Of a stretch of DNA of 64,000 nt, positions 46,520 through 52,353 are shown piece by piece. The stretch is from the NCBI RefSeq assembly GCF_900108015.1, contig NZ_FNVP01000001.1, forward strand, positions 248,001 to 312,000. Reading direction: 5' to 3'. The position numbers and the translations under genes are program-made. The DNA is from Flavobacterium urumqiense (GTDB lineage Bacteria; Bacteroidota; Bacteroidia; Flavobacteriales; Flavobacteriaceae). Below the pieces are notes generated by a model that saw only the letters and a program-made list of their open reading frames with translations, had not been told where the DNA came from and made no database searches. Each line of letters opens with the position of its first letter. The stretch's first letter is position 1.

Positions 46520-46527
46520 TACATTTG
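46520..46527 (+). promoter_or_regulatory. Promoter -7 element (TACATTTG) for lipoprotein gene
   Basis: Exact TAnnTTTG match, 29 bases before the ATG at 46556. Confidence 0.5.
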
Positions 46528-46555
46528 AGTTTTATTAATCTAAATCTTTAAAACA

Positions 46556-46963
46556 ATGAAAAAAATATTACTTATATTGATCTTGATAGTTTTTGGATGT
46601 AAAGACAAGGAAGAAACTGAGTTTCTTGAATCACAAGAAAAAATAAAAAAGGAATATGATAAGGCTCATTCTTTAACAGATGTGTTATTAGATTTTGATG
46701 GTGAAAAATTAGCCTTATTATCGATTATAAAAAACACACCAAACGACACCTTACGTCTTGTTTTAAAAGAATATTTAAAGAAAACATTTCCACTTGTTAC
46801 CGATGCATCTAAAGTTGATAAAATAATTGACACCATTTCTCAAAAATATCACATATCAAAAATTAAAGTTGCAAGTATAGTTTTTAGTTACAATTATGAA
46901 ATGCTAACTAAAGATGAAATTGAACAAAGTGCAATTGAAAATGAAGAAGTTAATAAAAAGTAA
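46556..46963 (+). CDS. Small lipoprotein of unknown function
   Basis: 135 residues. The N-terminus MKKILLILILIVFGCKDKEE has a lipobox with the acylated cysteine at C15 followed by charged residues. The mature part is helical and charged (KEYDKAHSLTDVLLDFDGEKL), with no family recognised. Same strand as the TPR gene 37 bases downstream, so the two may be cotranscribed. Confidence 0.7.
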   Translation: MKKILLILILIVFGCKDKEETEFLESQEKIKKEYDKAHSLTDVLLDFDGEKLALLSIIKNTPNDTLRLVLKEYLKKTFPLVTDASKVDKIIDTISQKYHISKIKVASIVFSYNYEMLTKDEIEQSAIENEEVNKK

Positions 46964-47000
46964 TCAGAATATATTAATTATTAAATTTAAATAGAAAATT

Positions 47001-48128
47001 ATGCGGAAAATATTTTTATTGATTTTTACTTTTTATACAATTGCAAATTGTTATAGCCAGACACATCAAGAGTTTTATAAAAGAGGTGAATTAAAGGACA
47101 GCTTACAAGATTATACAGGTGCAATCACAGAGTACACCAAAGCCCTTGATGTTAATTCTAACGACGTAGGACATAACATAAGCATATATCATAATAGAGG
47201 ACTTGCAAAATATAATTTAGAAGACTATCAAGGAGCAATTGCTGATTACACGAAAGCAATAGAACTTAATCCTAGTTCTGCCATTAATTATGATTTTAGA
47301 GGAAAAGCAAAGAACGATTCGGGAGACTATCAAGGAGCAATAGTAGATTACAACAAGACTGTAGAACTCAATCCTAATGGCGCAGAGGCATTTGAAAATA
47401 GAGGAAGTGCAAAGTCAAGTCTAGAAGATTATCACGGAGCAATATTAGACTACAACAAAGCATTAGATCTTGACCCTAAAAACGAAAGTACTTTTAATAA
47501 TAGAGGCAATACAAAGCAAAAGTCAGAGGATTATCAAGGAGCAATAGGTGATTATACCAAAGCAATAAAAATCAACCCAAACTTTGGAGCCTTTTATTAT
47601 AACAGAGGTAATACAAAGAGAACTTTAAAAGATTACCACGGTGCAATCGCAGATTTTAATAAAGCAATAGAGTTTGACCCAAATGATTCTGAAACCTACC
47701 GTAGTAGAGGAGTTGCAAAAAATCAATTAGAAGACTATCGAGGCGCAATAGTAGATTATAACAAGACTATAGAAATTGAACCTAGCGATGAAATTGCATA
47801 TAGGAATAGAGGGTTTGCAAAGTACAAATTAAACGATTATCGAGGAGCAATTTTAGATTACTCAAAACAGATTTCGATCATTCCTTTCGATAATCCATCG
47901 TATTACCTTAGAGGAATTGCAAAGGAGATATTAAAAGATTATCAAGGCGCAATATTGGATTACACGAAAGCAATAGAACTTGACCCAAATGTTTCTGATT
48001 ATTATTTATCAAGGGGAGACGTCAAAATAAAATTAAAACAAAAAAATAGTGGCTGTTTAGACTTTAGCAAAGCAGGAGAGTTAGGAGATGAATATGCATA
48101 TGAAATGATTAAAAAATATTGCAATTAA
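47001..48128 (+). CDS. Secreted TPR-repeat protein
   Basis: 375 residues. A signal peptide (MRKIFLLIFTFYTIANCYS) is followed by about nine near-identical 34-residue tetratricopeptide repeats. Each has the pattern RGxAKxxLxDYxGAIxDYxKAIELDP, filling residues 25-350, and a short capping segment with one cysteine follows (SGCLDFSKAGELGD). The regularity suggests recent repeat expansion. It is a protein-protein interaction scaffold, probably periplasmic; partners are unknown. Confidence 0.88.
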   Translation: MRKIFLLIFTFYTIANCYSQTHQEFYKRGELKDSLQDYTGAITEYTKALDVNSNDVGHNISIYHNRGLAKYNLEDYQGAIADYTKAIELNPSSAINYDFRGKAKNDSGDYQGAIVDYNKTVELNPNGAEAFENRGSAKSSLEDYHGAILDYNKALDLDPKNESTFNNRGNTKQKSEDYQGAIGDYTKAIKINPNFGAFYYNRGNTKRTLKDYHGAIADFNKAIEFDPNDSETYRSRGVAKNQLEDYRGAIVDYNKTIEIEPSDEIAYRNRGFAKYKLNDYRGAILDYSKQISIIPFDNPSYYLRGIAKEILKDYQGAILDYTKAIELDPNVSDYYLSRGDVKIKLKQKNSGCLDFSKAGELGDEYAYEMIKKYCN

Positions 48129-48159
48129 CCATTAATTTTAAAGTTCAAAATACAGGCAA

Positions 48160-48852
48160 ATGGATAAAGAATTAATAACAACCTTTAAAAAATACAAAGA
48201 GTCATACGACAATGGTTTAGAAAACCACAACGCAGTTTATGAAGATTATGACGAATTACACTTCATAAATAGTGAATTGGAATTCTATCAAATATGTTAT
48301 GAAACAGCAAATGTTACAGAGCAAAGACTAATTGTAAACAACAAAGATTATACAGAATATGAATACCGTTATATAAATGAATTCGAATACAACGATATAA
48401 ATCAAATAGACTCAAATATCAATGAAAACTATGATATTAAAAATCTAATTAAAGATGATAGTAAGTTTCTTAGTGATGGTTACAATTTAGAAATTTGCAA
48501 CCAATTAACTACTAGTTTTACAAAAATTATTTCATTTTTAGAAACTAAAAAATCAGGAATTGGAACAAATTCTCATCCGATTATGAAGGTAGAAAATACT
48601 TTAAACTGGCAAGGATCAGAATTAGAATTTGCGGAATTAGTTAAGGCGTTGATTATGTCAAAAAAATTGAATCCTGAATTTCTTCAAAATAAAATATTTG
48701 AGCGAATGAAACTTTTTTTTAATGTCAAAGATTTTAGTGAAAGTGATAAATTGAAGGAGATTAGAAATAGGACAAACACACCTACACCACTAATTAACGT
48801 TTTAGAAATTTCACTAACAAACTGGATAGAAAATAAAGTATCCATAAAGTAA
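48160..48852 (+). CDS. RteC-like domain protein
   Basis: 230 residues, no signal peptide. The N-terminal two thirds are acidic and helical (many E, N, Y) without a known motif. The last 80 residues (NTLNWQGSELEFAELVKAL ... EIRNRTNTPTPLINVLEISL) match the pattern of the RteC C-terminal domain, which reads roughly KIxWxGxxxxLxEL..., R-R-K--RT-FL-xL. RteC-like proteins regulate excision in Bacteroides conjugative transposons, but standalone versions occur scattered in Flavobacteria. Assignment is from memory of the family and is moderate. Confidence 0.5.
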   Translation: MDKELITTFKKYKESYDNGLENHNAVYEDYDELHFINSELEFYQICYETANVTEQRLIVNNKDYTEYEYRYINEFEYNDINQIDSNINENYDIKNLIKDDSKFLSDGYNLEICNQLTTSFTKIISFLETKKSGIGTNSHPIMKVENTLNWQGSELEFAELVKALIMSKKLNPEFLQNKIFERMKLFFNVKDFSESDKLKEIRNRTNTPTPLINVLEISLTNWIENKVSIK

Positions 48853-48890
48853 TATTAGGCCTGATTAGACATAAAAACGTTAAATTTTTA

Positions 48891-48930
48891 CCCCATCAAC
48901 ACCCCAGTGGTGAGTTAGTGGGGATTTTGC
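48891..48930 (+). terminator. Possible terminator after the RteC-like gene
   Basis: Stem CCCCATCAAC / GTTAGTGGGG (one wobble, one mismatch) with an inner ACC/GGT hairpin, followed by ATTTTGC. The T run is short, so the call is weak. Confidence 0.35.
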
Positions 48931-48967
48931 ATTAGTACTCTTACAGTTCATTTAAATTAAAAGAGAT

Positions 48968-49264
48968 ATGCAACAAATTCAATTCGTGGCAACTTCGCCT
49001 CAAGAATTAAAAAAAGAAATTATTGTCGATGTAAAAGTAATTCTCGATGACTTTCTAAAAAACTTCAAACCAAAAAAGCCTAAAAGATCACTCCCAAGAA
49101 GAGAAAAAGAAAAATTGGCAAAAGCAATTTTATTAATTTTCCAAATAACGATACTCTTAATACATTTAATTGAGCCATCATTATTACAAAATAATCACTT
49201 TATAATAATCATCTTCTTATTTCATGTAGTACTTGCAATTATAAAAACTAAACAAAACTTTTAA
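48968..49264 (+). CDS. Small chimeric protein: excisionase-type N-terminus joined to membrane helices
   Basis: 98 residues. Residues 1-40 (MQQIQFVATSPQELKKEI, then VDVKVILDDFLKNFKPKKP) look like the N-terminal arm of the small helix-turn-helix (excisionase-like) proteins common on Bacteroidetes mobile elements. The part that should be the helix-turn-helix is replaced by two hydrophobic helices (residues 52-70 and 77-93). It may be a degraded or frameshifted gene, or a small membrane protein. It sits at the end of the accessory region. Confidence 0.45.
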   Translation: MQQIQFVATSPQELKKEIIVDVKVILDDFLKNFKPKKPKRSLPRREKEKLAKAILLIFQITILLIHLIEPSLLQNNHFIIIIFLFHVVLAIIKTKQNF

Positions 49265-49280
49265 AAACCCATTAAACCAA

Positions 49281-49308
49281 AAAAACCGCTTCTTTCGAAG
49301 CGGTTTTT
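49281..49308. terminator. Bidirectional terminator between accessory gene and tRNA-Leu
   Basis: 12-bp stem AAAAACCGCTTC / GAAGCGGTTTTT with a TTTC loop, flanked by A's and T's. Confidence 0.9.
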
Positions 49309-49309
49309 G

Positions 49310-49389
49310 TACCCGGAGCCGGAGTCGAACCGGCACGGTTTCCCACAGGTGTTTGAGACCAGCGCGTCTACCAATTCCGCCATCCGGGC
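49310..49389 (-). tRNA. tRNA-Leu (anticodon CAA)
   Basis: Minus strand: the acceptor GCCCGGA pairs with TCCGGGT (one G-T pair), and the discriminator is A. The D-arm is GGCGGAATTGGTAGACGC, the anticodon loop CTCAAAC gives CAA, there is an extra variable arm, and the T-loop is GGTTCGACTCC. CCA is not encoded. Confidence 0.94.
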
Positions 49390-49551
49390 TTAGCAGACAT
49401 GAAATAACGACAGTTATCTCAACGCAATAAAAGAGGTGATTGTGTTTAAATCAACCATCAATTCCTTTAACACGGTGCAAATGTAAAAAATAATATTAAA
49501 AATTCAACTAAAAATACTTAATTTTTTCCTTTCAGAGTTGAATAAATTTTA

Positions 49552-49559
49552 TAAATTTG
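49552..49559 (+). promoter_or_regulatory. Promoter -7 element (TAAATTTG) for prs
   Basis: Exact TAnnTTTG match. It implies an unusually long leader of about 115 bases before the prs ATG at 49680. Confidence 0.5.
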
Positions 49560-49564
49560 CACCT

Positions 49565-49679
49565 CGTTAAAAACGGAACACACAACTAACTACACCCGAG
49601 GCGTATACAAACATCAGGCTTTATACGAATGAGAAAGCCGAACTGTATGGACCGCAGCGGAATAAAAACAACAAATTAA
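49565..49679 (+). ncRNA. Structured 5' leader of prs (candidate cis-regulatory RNA)
   Basis: The leader is more GC-rich than the surrounding spacer and contains several complementary segments: GGCTTT (49618-49623) with AAAGCC, CGTATA with TATACG, and CCG-CAG-CGG near the 3' end. These can form competing stems, as in riboswitches or leader attenuators. It ends about 15 A-rich bases before the ATG. I do not recognise it as a named RNA class. Confidence 0.35.
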
Positions 49680-50621
49680 ATGTCACACCTAGAACCAGAA
49701 GCTAAAATTTTTGCTTGTTCACAAAGTGTCTATCTTGCTGAAAAAATAGCAGAGCAATACGGAATCCCTTTAGGGAAAATCACCATGTCAAAATACAGCG
49801 ACGGTGAATTTCAGCCTTCTTATGAAGAGTCTATCAGAGGATTACGTGTTTTTATCGTTTGTTCGACTTTTCCATCGGCAGATAATTTGATGGAATTGTT
49901 ACTGATGATTGATGCTGCAAAACGTGCTTCGGCAAGACACATTACAGCAGTAATTCCATACTTTGGTTGGGCAAGACAAGATAGAAAAGACAAGCCAAGA
50001 GTTCCAATAGGAGCTAAATTAGTGGCTAAATTATTAGAAAGCGCTGGAGCGACAAGAGTAATGACTATGGATTTGCATGCAGATCAAATTCAAGGATTCT
50101 TTGAAAAACCAGTAGATCACCTTTTTGCATCGACAATCTTTTTGCCATATGTAAAAAGTTTAGGATTAGACAATTTAACAATTGCTTCTCCAGACATGGG
50201 TGGTTCTAAAAGAGCTTACGCTTATTCTAAATTTTTAGAATCTGACGTAGTTATATGTTACAAACAAAGAAAAGAGGCCAATATTATTGACACCATGGAA
50301 TTGATTGGTGAAGTAAAAGGTAAAAACGTAATCTTAGTAGATGACATGATTGATACCGGTGGCACTTTGGCGAAAGCCGCAGATTTAATGATGGAAAAAG
50401 GCGCTTTGAGCGTTAGAGCAATATGTACTCATGCCATTTTATCCGGCAGTGCTTACGAAAAAATAGAGAATTCTAAATTATTAGAATTAATAGTTACCGA
50501 TTCGATTCCATTAAAAAAAGAATCAAAAAAAATAAGAGTGTTGAGTTGTGCGCCTCTTTTTGCTGAAGTTATGCACATGGTTCACCACAACAATTCCATT
50601 AGTGGAAAGTTTATAATGTAA
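49680..50621 (+). CDS. prs: Ribose-phosphate pyrophosphokinase (PRPP synthetase)
   Basis: 313 residues, class I length. Motifs are the N-terminal KIFACSQSVYLAEKIAEQYG, the flexible-loop and ribose-phosphate region TMDLHADQIQGFF and the PRPP-binding loop VDDMIDTGGTLAKAA. It makes PRPP from ribose-5-phosphate and ATP for nucleotide, histidine and tryptophan synthesis. It is followed by rplY after 106 bases; the long leader suggests post-initiation control. Confidence 0.97.
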   Translation: MSHLEPEAKIFACSQSVYLAEKIAEQYGIPLGKITMSKYSDGEFQPSYEESIRGLRVFIVCSTFPSADNLMELLLMIDAAKRASARHITAVIPYFGWARQDRKDKPRVPIGAKLVAKLLESAGATRVMTMDLHADQIQGFFEKPVDHLFASTIFLPYVKSLGLDNLTIASPDMGGSKRAYAYSKFLESDVVICYKQRKEANIIDTMELIGEVKGKNVILVDDMIDTGGTLAKAADLMMEKGALSVRAICTHAILSGSAYEKIENSKLLELIVTDSIPLKKESKKIRVLSCAPLFAEVMHMVHHNNSISGKFIM

Positions 50622-50690
50622 TACATTAGTCGTAAAGTCAAATGTCTTAAAATTATAAAGTCATACTGATAGCCAAAAGCTAGAAGCCAA
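50622..50690. repeat. AAAGTC-rich intergenic repeat (prs-rplY gap)
   Basis: Contains CGTAAAGTCAAATGTC and ATAAAGTCATAC, related to the string in the adaptor-permease gap at 20471-20545. No coding potential. Confidence 0.35.
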
Positions 50691-50727
50691 ACAAGTAATA
50701 TTATTTAATAACTATATTTTTTTTACA

Positions 50728-51339
50728 ATGAAATCGATTACAATTAAAGGATCAGAAAGAGAAAGCGTGGGTAAAGTTGCGACTAAAGCCCTACGTAATG
50801 CTGGATTGGTTCCTTGCGTATTATACGGAGGAAATCAGGCAGTTCATTTCTCAGCAGAAGTTATGGCTTTCAAAAACTTGGTTTACACTCCAAACGCTCA
50901 CACAGTTGAGATCGATCTTGGTGAAGGAAAATCATTTAACGCTATTTTACAAGACATCCAGGTTCACCCGGTGTCTGACAAGATTTTACATATTGACTTC
51001 TTTCAATTATTTGATGACAAAGAAATCACTATGGAAGTTCCTGTAAAAGTAGTTGGAACATCTAAAGGAGTTCTTGCTGGTGGTGTTTTACGTTTGAACA
51101 CCCGTAAACTTAAAGTAAAAGCTTTACCAAAAAATCTTCCAGATTTTATTGAAGCTGACATTACTCCACTTGAAATGGGGAACAAATTGTACGTTACTAA
51201 ATTAGTTAACGAAAACTACAAATTGATTCACCCTGACAACACTGTTGTTGCTCAAGTAAGAATCTCTCGTGCAGCTATGAAAGCAGCTCAAGAAGCAGCA
51301 AAAGCAGCGAAAGCTCCTGCAAAAGGAAAGAAAAAATAA
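50728..51339 (+). CDS. rplY: 50S ribosomal protein L25, CTC form
   Basis: 203 residues: the 5S-rRNA-binding L25 domain (residues 1-95, [20 protein letters not shown]) plus the C-terminal beta domain of the CTC/TL5 family, ending in a lysine/alanine-rich tail ([14 protein letters not shown]). It binds 5S rRNA in the large subunit. It follows prs with no terminator between, so cotranscription is likely; the prs-rplY-pth order is a common bacterial gene neighbourhood. Confidence 0.96.
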   Translation: MKSITIKGSERESVGKVATKALRNAGLVPCVLYGGNQAVHFSAEVMAFKNLVYTPNAHTVEIDLGEGKSFNAILQDIQVHPVSDKILHIDFFQLFDDKEITMEVPVKVVGTSKGVLAGGVLRLNTRKLKVKALPKNLPDFIEADITPLEMGNKLYVTKLVNENYKLIHPDNTVVAQVRISRAAMKAAQEAAKAAKAPAKGKKK

Positions 51340-51361
51340 TATTTTTTCAATCATTCAAGAA

Positions 51362-51391
51362 AGCATCAGTTGTAAAACTGGTGCTTTTTTT
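51362..51391 (+). terminator. Terminator of prs-rplY
   Basis: Stem AGCATCAGTT / AACTGGTGCT with a GTAA loop and a run of T's. Confidence 0.85.
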
Positions 51392-51450
51392 ATGCGTATT
51401 ACTTTTTTATTATCAGGAGCACAAATAGCTCCATTTCAAGCGCGAATCTT

Positions 51451-51546
51451 CCTGCTGTCCGTTGTATCTTTTTCCTATTTACCTGTTTAGGATTCAAAAT
51501 CCTGACCCGGTAAATAGGAAAAAGGATGCCACTTCCATCAGGGCTA
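51451..51546 (+). repeat. Dispersed intergenic hairpin element, copy C
   Basis: Between rplY and pth. Blocks: CCTGCTGTCCGTTG, TATCTTTTTCC, a perfect 15-bp inverted repeat (51469-51483 with 51509-51523) enclosing a smaller hairpin (AGGAT/ATCCT), then AAAGGATGCCACTTCC and ATCAGGGCTA. The same ordered blocks as copies A and B. An AGGAGC also lies upstream at 51415-51420, as in copy A. Confidence 0.7.
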
Positions 51547-51613
51547 TCCAGAACTATTTTGTTCTCAATAGCGATTTTCTAAAAATCTAATAGTCCAATA
51601 CTCTAATTAAGTC

Positions 51614-51621
51614 TATTTTTG
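51614..51621 (+). promoter_or_regulatory. Promoter -7 element (TATTTTTG) for pth
   Basis: TAnnTTTG match ending 4 bases before the ATG at 51626, implying a nearly leaderless mRNA, or a start at the internal ATG at 51686. Confidence 0.4.
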
Positions 51622-51625
51622 CAGC

Positions 51626-52300
51626 ATGATAAAATGGATTTCAAATTTATTCTCATCAATAAAAACAGGAGACACTACAGATTATATGAAACCAGAGGTT
51701 CACGAACACCAAAAAAACAATATAGAAAGCGTGAGTAATAAATTTTTAATAGTTGGACTCGGCAACATTGGCGCCGAATATGTAAACACAAGACACAACA
51801 TCGGATTTAAAATAGTGGATTTCCTGGCTCGAAAAGAAGGAATCAATTTCGAAACCGTAAAACTAGGCGCACTGGCCGAATATAAATTCAAAGGAAGAAC
51901 CTTTTTACTACTCAAACCCAACACTTATATGAATTTGAGCGGCAAAGCAGTTCAATATCGGATGTGCAAAGAAAATATTCCGCTTGAAAATATTCTGGTT
52001 ATTACCGATGATTTGAATCTTTCCTTTGGAACCATTCGCATCCGACAAAAAGGAAGCGATGGTGGACACAACGGGTTAAAAAATATTAATCTTGTGCTGA
52101 ATACACAAAATTACGCACGATTCCGTTTTGGCATCAGCGATGAATTCAAAAAAGGAAAACAAGTAGATTATGTTCTTGGAGACTGGGACGATACTGAAAA
52201 AACGGCACTTCCGGAGCGACTGGAATTAGCTTCAGAAATAATAAAATCATTTGGAACTGCGGGATTAGAAAACACCATGACCGCATTCAACGGAAAATAA
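51626..52300 (+). CDS. pth: Peptidyl-tRNA hydrolase
   Basis: 224 residues. The catalytic domain starts at about residue 39 (KFLIVGLGNIGAEYVNTRHNIGF, with the catalytic histidine in TRHNIGF), followed by LLKPNTYMNLSG and GSDGGHNGLKNI. It releases peptides from tRNA. The N-terminal 38-residue extension (MIKWISNLFSSIKTG) is longer than in E. coli but resembles other flavobacterial Pth proteins as I remember them. An alternative ATG at residue 21 would give a shorter form. Confidence 0.93.
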   Translation: MIKWISNLFSSIKTGDTTDYMKPEVHEHQKNNIESVSNKFLIVGLGNIGAEYVNTRHNIGFKIVDFLARKEGINFETVKLGALAEYKFKGRTFLLLKPNTYMNLSGKAVQYRMCKENIPLENILVITDDLNLSFGTIRIRQKGSDGGHNGLKNINLVLNTQNYARFRFGISDEFKKGKQVDYVLGDWDDTEKTALPERLELASEIIKSFGTAGLENTMTAFNGK

Positions 52301-52335
52301 AAAAAGGGAAACGCTATTAAAACGTTTCCCTTTTT
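52301..52335. terminator. Bidirectional terminator between pth and protease
   Basis: 13-bp perfect stem AAAAAGGGAAACG / CGTTTCCCTTTTT separating two convergent genes. Confidence 0.9.
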
Positions 52336-52353
52336 TAGTAAATTATATTTTGA

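Noticed and set aside
47080..48020. Regular repeats of about 100 bp resembling a repeat array
   Set aside because: These are the coding sequence of tetratricopeptide repeats (34 codons each) in one open frame, not a CRISPR or satellite.
48890..48930. CCCC...GGGG segment as a possible recombination or att site
   Set aside because: It is better explained as an imperfect hairpin terminator after the RteC-like gene.
49300..49395. tRNA-Leu as a proven integration site
   Set aside because: No second copy of the tRNA 3' end and no integrase could be found in the window, so an att site is not annotated.
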